Shown here: positions 33,331 to 45,119 of the stretch, piece by piece
Numbering within the stretch: position 1 is the first letter of the stretch
Layout: each line of letters begins with the position of its first letter
From: Pomphorhynchus laevis
Lineage: Eukaryota; Acanthocephala; Palaeacanthocephala; Echinorhynchida; Pomphorhynchidae
Length of the DNA: 64,000 bases
Reading direction: 5' to 3'
Assembly (NCBI GenBank): GCA_012934845.2
Contig: WNNJ02002084.1
Coordinates: forward strand, 94,536-158,535
The notes under the pieces: generated by a model
The model's database searches: none
What the model saw: only the letters and a program-made list of their open reading frames with translations
What the model was told of the DNA's origin: nothing
Position numbers and translations under genes: made by a program

Positions 33331-34786
33331 AAAGTGAATATATAATTAAAATTATTAAATATACCTGATTAAATAGCTGCATTCAAACCCTATGATTCAC
33401 TTTTAGGTGGGGAATTCCATGATGCTCGATCAAACGTATGAGTGGACGACGAATGGTGTCCGTAAAAAATGTTTTTGTAGATAGGAATTAAATATAAATT
33501 ATGTGATGTTGTGTAATTATTGAGGGTTAGCAATTGCTAGTCATTACGCTGTGAGAGAAGATATTACAAACGCATTGGATAAAGTAATAAAACCCATAAT
33601 CCGTTTGCATTTCAAATATATAGTTATTACAGTAACAAAGAAGCAGAAAAAAATATTCTTTATTTGATAAAAATTCTATATTTCGATAGCTCCTGCTATC
33701 ATCATCAGGATTACAATAAAAATCTAAATACTTGGAACGTGTCGAAAAGTCAGAAGGTACCATACTACGAGTTTTCACAATGAGTCCGATCAGTTTTAGA
33801 TACAGCTTTAGATACACTTTTGCGTTAACGTTATTTTAATCTACACTTAGAAATTGTTGGTGGATCATTACGTTTCTAAAACACAGATATAACATGTTTT
33901 GCGTTGACGTTATTTTAATCAGCACATCGAAATCCTTGGTGAATCATTACGTTTCTAAAACACACATTACTAGCACAGGACACTTGCATTTAACAGCTCC
34001 GTACATGCAAGCAAAAATTTTTTATTCATAAGCATCAAACTTCTGTAGTTTGACGAATGCCTCAAAATTGCATTATATTCTATTATGGATGATCACTTCT
34101 ATCGTTTTGTTTCATTAAACTCGATTACAATGACTTATTTAATAAATAATTAATCAATTTAAATAATTATTAATAATCGATTATAATTAAATAATAAATT
34201 CAATTACCTTTCAAATTATTTACTATTTTTAAATATTTGCTGGCCTGATAATGACATAAGATTATGAATTTATTGTAAAAGTTAATCGAGACGCCCAATA
34301 GCACATCATTTTAATAGTGTGCAACTTGAAAACTTACTATTTTTAAAAATCTGTTTTAATCTATTTAATTTTAAATATATTAGATTTTATGTTTTAATGA
34401 ATAATTTCGGATAATAGTAATTTAATGACTGATTTCGGATAAATTATCCAAAATGTGAATTGTAAATTAGATTTGTATTTGCATAACTTTAAGAAAGTCG
34501 GATGATGACATACTCAAAATCACCATATTCTAGAATTCAACTCTTCTTAAGTAAAGCGGATTTGTAATTTTTTTTAATTAAATCATGGTTTTTATTTCAT
34601 TTAAAGTAAATCATAACTTATTCCACATCTAATTTAACATTTGCTTGGCGTTACTATTGTATCGTAAATTTTTGTTTAGAGAGCTATTTTGGATAAACTC
34701 GACGATCCATTATTTTCATGTGTACAAGCAACTCGTAAGTCTATGCAAAGATAAAATTTTATTGAACAAAACATTTTGCTATCTAG
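33331..34786. other. AT-rich non-coding DNA before the ZC3H14-like exons
   Basis: No gene recognised. It contains hammerhead-like motif 2 (33,681-33,708) and a ~75-bp tandem duplication: 33,822-33,893 and 33,896-33,966 share ttttgcgtt(a/g)acgttattttaatc and gaatcattacgtttctaaaacaca. Confidence 0.5.
33681..33708 (-). ncRNA. Hammerhead-like motif 2 (best of the set)
   Basis: Minus strand: CTGATGA, then one base, then a perfect 6-bp stem GATAGC/GCTATC around AGGA, then GAAA and TATAG. This matches the CUGANGA-stem II-GAAA order of a hammerhead ribozyme with one extra base. A short stem III and the cleavage triplet could not be fixed by eye. Confidence 0.4.
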
Positions 34787-37700
34787 CTGAGGAATTATCA
34801 GATTTTGCAATTCTAAATATTGAAAGAAATAATGATCTTGACAGAATGGTTGAAAATCTTCGAATATTTATGGGTGATACTGCACATGCGTTCTGCAAGT
34901 GGTTACTTAGCTATGTCGGACCTGAACTCCATAATTTGTCAAATGATGCTGAACTACAACTTAGTGTCAATTCAGGTTCCTATCTTTTTCTTTTTTATAT
35001 TTTTTTATATTATTTTCTTAATTACAGTCTTGAACAGCCAAGACTTTTGCAGATAAAATTATTTATCTATTCATTGACAATGTGAATTGTTTCAATAAAA
35101 ATATTCGATCTTTCTTTAGTTTCTATTCAATCAATATACTTTACGTATAGATACTAATAAGAGTAAATGACTTTATTTTGCTTAAGAAATAGTGTACAAA
35201 TTAAATATGTCGATTGAAATATAATTTATATATCGAACAATTGTTTAAAAAATATTAGCTACTTAATTTTATATTAAAATGATTTTTATACACTGAGAAA
35301 CATAACTGTTGTTTATTTACAAAATCTTTGCATATGATTGAGGTTATATTTTTTGTTAGAACATTATAAATAACTAAGGGCAATAAATATTTCAGCGAGT
35401 TGTCAACAAAATTCCACATTTTTGATAATAATACACTGTGTTATTAAAAACGAATTTAATTTAAAACTTTATTATAGATTCAGGCATAATAAACAATCCA
35501 TTAAATTGTAAGTACGTACTAAATTAAGTTGTTTTTTAAATCAACAATAAAGGAATTTGACAATATTTGTAAATTAATGAAATTTTGTTGGTTTAAAATT
35601 CTAAAAAGAGTTTATTATTCCAGGATCGTTAGACTATGCGGATATAAAATGGATGGTGATGTCGATATGTTATCGAGAAACGAGTTTTTTTATTTTATTA
35701 TTAGCTCTTGAAATAATTGCTAATTTGTTCAATATTAACAAATTAAACATTGACGAAGATATTAATGTGTTGATGCGTTGGTATAAAATATCGAGGAATG
35801 ATAAAATCAGGCTCGCTAGCTCTCAATTAGCATTTTACAACGAATATTGTGAATTTCGCGAATGTCCATTTAAAAGGTCTACAAATTAATAAGAAAATTG
35901 AGCATTGCAAAATTTTAAAGAAGTTTCTGGGTGATAGAGCGTTTGAATACTTTAAACTTTGTTTTTACCGATAGTATTATACGCCTTGCCAGTCATTTGG
36001 AATGACTTATCTGTTCTAGCTGGGTAGATTTATGTTAATATTGTATCCTGTAACGCATATTTATCCTGTATCTTGATGAACTCAAATGTAATCGCATATT
36101 TCACCAACGAAGGACCCTTTGCAAATTCTCGCAGCAAACTGTTTAACTACAGACAGCAAACGCCTTTCAAATACAAAAAATGATGAAAATCAATAATGTA
36201 TAATCTAAACAAAAACATGCCTTTTTCATTTTGTCAATTTACAATTGAAGGGTATGAATGCCAACATGTATCATGAATCGAAATTTCTTTATAACATTAA
36301 TTATTATTAATAGTAGGCGTTATTAGTTAATAATTAATAAATAATTATTTTAGATTTTGAATTACGATAAACCTAATAACACAACAAATCATCCTGAAGA
36401 CCTTTAATAGTGTATTGGATGTCGAATAGCGTATTATGATAATGGTTTATTATCTATTAATCCATTTATATAAATGTTCGATTAAAAAGATTTAAAATAA
36501 CGATATTTAGATTTTTTAATTTATATATGTACCTCAATTAAGTGATATAATTTGGTATTTGAAACACACCCAGCGCTGTTAGTGGTATATTGATATATTT
36601 TTTCTAATTTTATTTTGTTTTTATAAATGCAGAGTTGTATAAGCTTTGCAATGAAAATAGATCAGCGTTCGTAGTCAACCTGGTAATATGCTTAGGCAAT
36701 TTATTTATTCTGTTTTTAATTCAGCATATATATGTATTTATTTTACTTTGCCCGCTGTCAAAAAGCTGGAGCTAGTTAATAAAATCGTCCAGATTGTTGT
36801 ATAAATATTATATTGATATAAAATTGATAAATTTTTTCTAATTTTATTTTGTTTTTATGAATGATATAATATCATATGCAGAGTTGTATAGGTACAAATT
36901 AAAAAACATTACATTCTTAAACGGTTTCATTTTTAAGGTTTATTTAATGACCAGGATATCGATATGGCGGATAACCAACATTATCGACATGTTAATCGTT
37001 CGTGGACGGTAATGTTGAGAATGCAATTTATGTTAAATTTATTAAATTACGTTTTAGTCACACAATACGACAGATTACCACAAGGATTTTGTCAGTGACG
37101 ATGAAGACAATGACAGAGACGTTAGACGTATACCTAGTGTAGTTACGACTACGCGGTACACTGATCAGAACCGTCGAACTGATGTTCAATATGATCGTGG
37201 AGCAACTCATTTGTTTCTGAGAGCAGTTGGTGAAGCTAATTCGCACGCACCCAAATTGTCATCTAATCACAATGTATTGCCAATTCAATGCAGATTCAAC
37301 CGATTTCGGCAAAGATCAAATGATTCACGTTTGAGACAACGACGAAATGATATAAGTTCTGAGGATCTTAGACATAGAATAAACAATGCCAGAAGATTTC
37401 GTGAGTTCAATGCTGACGTTTGCGATGATTTTCAAAAATCTCCAGATTATGGAGGCGGTAAGCAACTCTGGAGTTGATAAAGTAACTTTTTAGCAAAATA
37501 TGTGTGCTGTTTTTTGCAAAATCAAAACGCAATTAAAAATTGTAAAAGTTAAATTTGACGTCTTTCTGTTCGATCCTTTAAACTTCAAACCAAAGTAATA
37601 TAAAGTAATATAATTCTAATAAAATAGTAATATTTAGTATTTTAAATGATTTAAATAATGCTGTTGATTATTAAATAAATGTTGTTAATTATTTTAATAA

Positions 37701-40379
37701 TGTCGTGTTGCTATAAAAAAATTAACATTAAAATATTCTAATAAATTAATAGAATCAATATTTAATATTTAAATTATTTAAAATAATATTTAAATATTAA
37801 ATATTTTACTAATATTTAATAAATATTTCTATTAAAATTTAGCATTAAAATATTGTTAAAATATTACTTGGTCTTTAAATATTTAAAATATTTCGTGAAT
37901 TTAAATGTTGCTTGATTATATATATTAACCTCATACCCTTAATTCTCATCAATTTGTTCCGTTGGGCCAATATAGGTCATAACTAAATATTTACTCTGTT
38001 TTTTGAAACTTATGACGTATTACATTCGCTGTCTATTTATGTTGTGTAAAATATTGGCTTATTGTGGAACGCAATAACTTTTTATACAAATATATAAAAA
38101 ACAATCATTGACGCATCTGTCAGTAACCGGAATTTCTATCATTTAAAGATATTTTCGAAATGATAAGTTCATTCTATGAAATTACCCAACCAACGACAAA
38201 TATCGTTATACATTTTGTATATAATAATAAAATGCAAATGTTTTACAGGTTTACGTGATATATGTTATAAACATATAATAATAGTAAGATTATAATATTA
38301 TAATCTATATGCTCGGTAAGTTTATTATACAATCTTATACAATTTCAATATATTAATAAGTCAACAAACTAATTAAATTAGATCATATTAATTTATTTTT
38401 TAGATACTCGAGGCGCGGAAGATGATATAAGAACGAATAATATACGAACCAGATTAACACGTTTTCAGGCAACCCTTACGAACCACACTTTAGAATACAA
38501 CTCTCCAGAAGCCCAAAAGCGTAAATCGGACGCTATAGAAAATGAGCACAATTCGATTAGAAAGAAAAAGATAAGGTGTAAATTTTGGCCAAAGTGTGCC
38601 AGAGGTGACACATGTGAATATGTACACCCTAGCGAAAATTGCAATTTATTTCCCGAATGCAAGTACGGAAATACCTGTTTATATATCCATCCGGATTGCC
38701 CTAATGACGGTACTTGCTCTACACCCGATTGCAAATATTCGCACAAGAAGATTCAACGACCAGTAATAAGTTTACCTCAAAATCCATATTCTTTGAATAA
38801 TACAAAACCATCAGTTCCAACGGCTTCCACTGTTTGCTTTTACGATGCTGCATGCCGTTTACCTGGATGTCATAGACTACATCCAAGCAGAACAAAATTT
38901 ACATGTCGAAGTGCCTTCAAATGGGTTAATCCAGCTCTGGCTAAGTACGTATTTTCCACGAATTATTTTAATACCGTATTTTAAATATTTTTAATTGATG
39001 TAAAGGAACTATCATTTTGTTTGTTATATTTAAAACTGTTTCTCAAATTAGCAACTATATAATAAGTTCATGTCATTAAAGCATTAAATGCCACTCAACA
39101 TTTTTTAATTCAACGATCCTTTTTATATATTTCAATAATTTTGCAACATAGCTAATTTATAAAATTTATACTATTGGAAATTGCAAAATTATTAAAAATT
39201 TATACCATTGAAAATTGCAAAATTATTACAGCTGATTTCATCATTTTGTGTTTATTAGTATGTTTTATTTCTTAATCATTGAATTAACATGTTGAATATT
39301 TTCATTCTTGTTCATTAAAGATTATATTTTTAAAACAGTTGAGTGGAATGCTTAAATTGCATTTACGAATTCTGTTGTTTTTAATAACAAGAGTCGCAAG
39401 TACATTTTTATACTGGCATATTGAATGCACTAATATGAAATATACTTTTATTTTATAGTCACTTGATTTAAAAATATCTAATTTATTAGAGATTTGTATT
39501 TTATAATTTACAACTGAATATTATTTATAGATGAATGAAATTATATAATTTTTGGTATATATTTTATTATGTAAAATCTGTAAATATTAAAAATATAATG
39601 GTCTGATTATTCTTTTACAGTAAGATATCTTCATATACAATGTAGCGCCATTACAAATCGATTAAATTTTAAAAATATATGTTTTAATGATTAAATACAG
39701 ATTTTTACTTGATATTTTATTCACTTGTCTAGCATTGTCTTTCATCTAAAAAAGTAGAAATTTCCTCTTTTATAGCCTTGCCATCTATTCTTAATTTGTA
39801 TTTATATTTCTGACTAAATATAATTGTAAATAATAAGTTTTCTCATATTTGTGAATGTGAAATTATAAAATTTATATGCAATTGTTATAAAAAAAAGTGC
39901 ATTAGATCGTTCAGAACTTTTAAATCTAGTGTTTAGTTAAAAATTTGTTGAATTCAATGTACACTTTATCTTGCAAAAGCATTTAAGTTATGCTGGTTTA
40001 CAGTCTACCTTCTATTTTAGCTTATTGTTAAAATGTTTTCAAAAAATGTTCGAGGGTATTTAAAAAAATGCATATAATTATATAGTTTATAATTTATTAT
40101 ATTGCATCTAATTTAGTTCAATTTGCACTTCTGGTAATTTTCTACTTTTAATAAATATTTAAAGTACTCATATTTAATAAAAATTGCATTTTTATATATC
40201 CTTTTACAAACTTCAGAATTCAGTTTCATATTTTTGATTTGTAAATCATGTATTTTAGCCGTAAGCTGTAATGCTATTATATTCTCTACTTTTGCTGTTT
40301 GAGTGAACTATATTTTTTTTATTTTAGGAAGCCAGAAGATTCTAAAGTATCTGCATTGGCATCTAATAAATCTCCGTAA
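34787..40379 (+). CDS. ZC3H14: ZC3H14/Nab2-like nuclear poly(A)-RNA-binding protein (spliced)
   Basis: Phase-compatible exons are 34,787-34,975; 36,633-36,682; 36,954-37,007; 37,058-37,457; 38,404-38,944; 40,328-40,379. The first recognised exon encodes the Nab2 N-terminal (PWI-like) fold (EELSDFAIL, RMVENLRIFMGDTAHAFCKW), aligning with ZC3H14 EELPDYIMV...LSLFLGN. The third and fourth are acidic then arginine-rich and poorly conserved. The fifth carries the CCCH fingers and the last gives a short tail to a TAA at 40,377-40,379. Introns have GT-AG ends (GTACGT 38,945; GTAAGC 37,458); one is 50 bp. The start exon is missing. In animals the protein binds polyadenosine RNA and restrains poly(A) length in the nucleus. 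The small exons at 36.6 and 36.95 kb, and the weak donor at 34,976, are less certain. Confidence 0.8.
36574..36900 (+). repeat. Local duplication of a splice-acceptor region in the ZC3H14-like gene
   Basis: The run ttttttctaattttattttg...tgcagagttgtata occurs at about 36,598-36,642 and again at about 36,833-36,891. Both end in CAG|AGTTGTATA. The first copy precedes the candidate exon 36,633-36,682; after the second, the exon sequence stops at gtacaa after nine bases. Confidence 0.6.
38404..38944 (+). CDS. ZC3H14: Exon with tandem CCCH fingers of the ZC3H14-like gene
   Basis: The exon follows ttattttttag and ends before GTACGT. After a polar segment rich in Asn/Arg and a KRKSD basic patch, four fingers are visible: CKFWPKCARGDTCEYVH, CNLFPECKYGNTCLYIH, CPNDGTCSTPDCKYSH and CFYDAACRLPGCHRLH. 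The first two have C-x5-C-x5-C-x3-H spacing and the last two C-x5-C-x4-C-x3-H, as in ZC3H14 fingers 1-3 and 5. FKWVNPALA then matches the vertebrate LKWIRPQ end. One finger of the usual five appears absent. Confidence 0.88.
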
Positions 40380-42683
40380 AGTCTTTTTGTTTATCAGAGA
40401 TGTATTATCATTCGTTGTTATGATCAGTCATTGTATAAAGTTTATGTTGTTTTCGCATTTAAGCATTAATTATTATGGAAATTAACTCAAATGTGAAGAA
40501 ACCGAAAACTTCGTAGCGAGAATTCGTAAAATTTATTGTTTTCTAAAAATACGTTTTGTTTTCAAAATTTCTCTTATATTTAGTATTCGATTTTTATCTA
40601 ATATTTGTAAGGAGAACTCTACTTATCAAGAATTGTGATACGACGTTATCAATAAATTTACTTTAATAAATTTTTTGATAAATTTACTAGAGGTAATTAA
40701 GAATAAAATGTAGAAATGTCTTTTCTTCTTTTTGATAAATTTTTTAATTTTTATTTTTAAAAGAAAATTATCATTTATTAATATGAAATTATTAGGTTTA
40801 TATCATAAAGTAAATTAATGATAATATAAATTTTGTTTGATATGCTTATTTATGCCGAATATTGCTGTGTATTGTGACCTTTTTACAAATTCGTATTTAA
40901 TTGCATGTTATATATTAAAAATTAGTAATTTACTTAAAACAAAAGAAATAAAAATAAATCCAAAGGATTTATTGTAAAATAAATTCAAAGGATTTCAAAA
41001 ATATCAAGCTTATCAAGACGCTTATGTTATTTAAAAAATACTATCCGAAACTTATAAAAATAAAATATATCACATTAATATGAAATAGATTAATTTTACC
41101 TATTGTTTTTAATCATTGATATGCTGATTTATGTCGAATATTGCTGTGTATTGTGACCTTTTTACAAATTCGTATTTAATGTACTCGATATAAATAAAAC
41201 GTGTAATATATTTAAATCACAAAATAAAATATATTTATATTAATTAAATATTAATATATCAATAAATTAAATATTAATATCAATATTAAATATTAATATG
41301 AAATTATTTTATAATATTTATAAAATATTATAAATAACAATATTATGATAAGAATATTATTGATAACATAACTTCATAAAACAATGAATAATTTACATTT
41401 TACAAATGATTGAAATCATTAGAATTATCGTTTTATATTATATTATTATATATATTTTAAGATATAATTATTAAATTATATTCTATATAAAATATAATAT
41501 TAATTTATGAAATAGATTAATATCACCTATTGTTTTTAACTTCTTTTAATAAGGAACGTAATTTAAAGTTTAATATTTCAAATAAAAGTTGAAGAATATA
41601 TAATTTAATATTTAAATTGATAACAAATTATAAAAGTTAAATTGAAAATGTTCAGCTAAACATTTTATGATATTAAAAATAGATTTTTTGTTCGGTTAAT
41701 ATAAAATTCTGGAAGATATGCATCCTTAGTATTAATTGTTAAATTTTATAGTTTTATTAACTGACTTGATATATATATTCAAAAGAAAATACTTTCTAAG
41801 TAAACAAAATATGTTTGATGTGAGAAGTTTAAAACTGTTATTATACAACAGCAGTCGATTTAATACAATTTATTTTTCATATTTACATAACTCGCTGTTT
41901 GCTTGTTCACTAACTAATGATATTATTGGAAAACTTTGGAGCAGCATCTGCGAAATCTACATTTATTTTTAAATTTGGCTATCATACCCTAAAATATGCA
42001 ATTTTATTGTTTAAAGTTACATCTTTATATTAACACTGCAATTTAAATATTAAATTAACATATTACTGTTTGCGAGTTTTAATATACTAGAGCAATTTGA
42101 TGCAAACTTTATATTTTTTCAAAGTTGAAAAAATGAATTAGTTTCCAAGATTTTAATTTCATTTGATTCAAAAACGCAAATGTTTATATAATTATTAATA
42201 TAATATCATTTAATCTAAAAACGCAAATGTTTATATAATTATTAATTAATCCTCAAGAATATATGTCTAATATTTTTTGACCAATTTTGTAATATCTACA
42301 CGCAGTTATTATACTACCTTTATGGAACCTAATTCAATATTCGTGTAATTATAACTTTACTGATTTTAAAAATCTTGAATAGAGATGTATGACAATCATG
42401 ATCACTTTTTCATGATTGCACAATCATGAGCTTATATGTATAATAAATTCGTAACTAAGACATTCAAATTATCAATGACAAATATCCAGGTTTATGTCTT
42501 TATTATATCAATTAATTATTGAAAATTTTAGCTGTTTAATGCGGAAAGTAACTAACATTTAGATTCAAGTGTATTATTTTCACAATTTCAAATGAAGATC
42601 AATACGATTATAAAGTCATCTTCATGTTATTTAAACTTTTTATTTAATTGGAACGAAAAATTAGTATTCAAAAAATGACAATA
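40380..42683. other. AT-rich 3' flank with several direct duplications
   Basis: No genes recognised. A ~75-bp segment (cgaatattgctgtgtattgt, then cctttttacaaattcgtatt) occurs near 40,838-40,905 and 41,119-41,188. Another pair (gaaatagattaat, then cacctattgtttttaa or close) lies near 41,080-41,115 and 41,508-41,541. A 29-bp unit containing aacgcaaatgtttatataat is doubled at 42,173-42,245. The ZC3H14-like 3' UTR presumably occupies the first part. Confidence 0.55.
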
Positions 42684-42711
42684 TTTGGATAGTTACTGCT
42701 ATCATCTTCAG
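42684..42711 (-). ncRNA. Hammerhead-like motif 3
   Basis: Minus strand: CTGAAGA, one base, stem GATAGC/(A)CTATC around AGTA, then CAAATATTGTCA. The usual GAAA is CAAA, so this copy is probably inactive. It lies about 200 bp upstream of a PLE fragment of opposite orientation. Confidence 0.3.
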
Positions 42712-42879
42712 TGGATAATATTATGGATAGTATTTATAATATAAATATTATATTTATATTATAAATATAATAATATAAATATTTATATTTATATAAATAT
42801 ATAAATATTTATATATATTTATATTTTGTTATTAATATATTATATTGAAAACATCAATTTATTTATTTTCCTAGTTTCG

Positions 42880-44000
42880 GGGCCGAAACCTGATAGCATA
42901 GCAGTTCCTCCTAATGACCTCTAAAATTAAATAAAATGTGTTCAAATGGAAGGTAATAGTAGCCCAATTATAGCTGACTTATTTTTAAGCTTTATCGAAT
43001 ATGAATTTGTTCATAACTGTTTAAAAAATAAATCTAAATTATATAAAGATATGAAATATGTTTCGATATATTGATGATATATGTGTATTTAATTCTAGCA
43101 ATTTTTATTCAATAAATAAACAAATTTATCCAGGTACCTTATTCTTAATAAAACCAATATTAATGATAAAGAAAGTATATTTCTTGATATGAGCATTAAA
43201 TTAACATTAACTAAAACTACTATTAATTTATATCGTAAAGATGACATATTTAAATTTACAAGAAACATATTTTTGCATGAGCATTCATGCATACCATATA
43301 ATATAAAATATAATACATTAAATAATGAAATTTTAAGAATTGCAACAATATGTAATGATATTGGCTTTCTTCAAAATCATTTGAATAATTTAATAGATAC
43401 ATATTTTAAACTAGGTTACTATAAAAATAACATCAAGCAGAAAATAGTAAAATATAAATCAACACAATAATATAAAGAATAAATTTAAACTCTTAAGTGG
43501 CAAATTTTTATGGATGGATAATAAATAATATACTTTGTATTAGAATAAGATACTAGATAGTTATTTCAGAGGAAATAAAATATTAAAATAAAATATTAAA
43601 AATAAATCTAAAATAATTAGCGGAAAATTTGTATGGATAATAAATAATATACTTTTTATTAGAATAAGATACTATATAATCAAATTTTATCAGTAGAAAT
43701 ATGTCCCTAGCACGTATTTGACCCCGCTGCTATGTTGGGTCGAGGAATTAGGGGTCCAAACCTGATAGCATAGCAGTTCCTCCTAATGACCTATAATCCT
43801 TATTCAGATACAACATCTGTTATTTATTAGTCAATTCATAAAAATGACGTTTATTTTAAATTTCAATTTTTTATTTTAACTTGATTTAAATTATAAAAAA
43901 TCTTAAAACAATTATTTATTTTATTATTTAATTATTAAATTTTGATTTAGCATTATTATGTTTTGTTTATTTTATGATTATATTAAATACGTAGACTCAG
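42880..44000 (+). mobile_element. Penelope-like element, fragment A
   Basis: From 42,932 the sequence encodes the later part of a PLE reverse transcriptase (VQMEGNSSPIIADLFL with one frameshift, YFDIYVYLI-shifted for RYIDDICVFN, then INLYRKDDIFKFTRNIFLHE at 43,210-43,280). The motif cctgatagcatagcagttcc occurs both before (42,889) and after (43,763) the coding part, so the fragment is bounded by repeats of its own tail. Downstream sequence to about 44,010 is also shared with 58,990-59,245. The coding frame is broken. Confidence 0.75.
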
Positions 44001-44349
44001 TTAGCTGATTTGATATATAATCTGATTTGATTTATATATTGCTGATTTGATAGGTAAAAATTACTAAAATCGCAATAATCTATTGATGATCAAGGTTTTA
44101 TTCCTAGCAATGAAATCAGTAGAAATCTAAGTATCAAATTAGTATTTGACATAAGATATAAAATATTATTGGTTCTTATTGTTTAATTTTATCTAAAAGC
44201 AAGAAGAATTAAATCGCCTTTATTCAAAGGTACCATCACATTCGATATTAAGTTTAATTTGTGATGAATATATTATTCTTTATTAAAGACGCTCGTTAAT
44301 CATGCATTGTTTTCTTTGTAACTATTGAAATCAGATCAGCTAACTGAGT
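43995..44349. repeat. ~355-bp interval with 20-bp terminal inverted repeats
   Basis: actcagttagctgatttgat at 43,995-44,014 is matched in inverted orientation (19 of 20) at 44,330-44,349. The left arm also occurs alone at 59,226-59,245 at the end of the PLE tail. The interior is AT-rich with no ORF. It may be a small foldback element or two inverted PLE ends. Confidence 0.5.
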
Positions 44350-45119
44350 ATTTTGTACTCTTCATGAAAATTTCAAATAAATATTTTAATCTTAGGATTT
44401 TCTACAATTCAGTTTTTATAATGCAGCATTGAGTAAAACTCAATTTAATGGATTAATTAAAATAGATAATATGGACAGTACTAGAATAAAGATTGTAGAA
44501 CAGATGCTAATGATCATTATTTCTAATCTGTTGTGTCGAGTTTAACGGATTTTAGTGGATTTACAAATACAAAGAAATTAGAGAATATGAATAAACAATT
44601 TTTCTTATATTATTTTATTAAACATCAAATATTCCTTGTTCAGAAACAGGTAACTATTGCATTGTAAAGTGCAACGAATACTCAACATGGTGAGATCACC
44701 GCAATAGTGAATGGTTGATGACTAATTGTAACTAATTAACTACTCAGTAATAGGATTTTCTTATCAAAACTATTTCCAAATTATGGATAATCAGTAAGAC
44801 TTGCTACAATTTTTTGCTTGTACTTATGCGATACCAAAAATCAAAGAGACTGCAGTCTTCTCTTTGTTCAAAATAAGTAATTACACTCTACCAACTAAGT
44901 ATTAATTGCTTATGTTGAGAAATATGTGATTTGATTCTAGCTGAATAAGTTCGATTTCAATTGGAACATTGGAAGTATCGTTCTGGAAACTCATTTCAAA
45001 TGCATGAGTTTCGGGTTGTTGCATGGCCTTCTGTTAAATTTATAATGGAAGGTGTACAAGCACAAGCGAAGGTCACGAAAACATTGGAATCATCATTATT
45101 TGCTTATGAGTGAGCAATA
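44350..45119. other. Non-coding spacer
   Basis: No ORF, repeat or RNA gene recognised. Composition is somewhat less AT-rich towards 45.0 kb, just before LINE-B copy 3. Confidence 0.5.

Noticed and set aside
35624-35889. Long open stretch after a good acceptor inside the ZC3H14-like gene
   Set aside because: It has no donor giving a compatible phase with the next exon and no similarity to the family; joining it to the small candidate exon at 35,479 creates a stop.
41736-41972. 78-codon ORF rich in Leu/Tyr/Phe
   Set aside because: Composition follows the AT-rich background; no motif.
42876-42905. gtttcggggccgaaac palindrome and CTGATAG as a possible hammerhead
   Set aside because: The core order is wrong (GAAAC precedes CTGATAG, which lacks the GA of CUGANGA).
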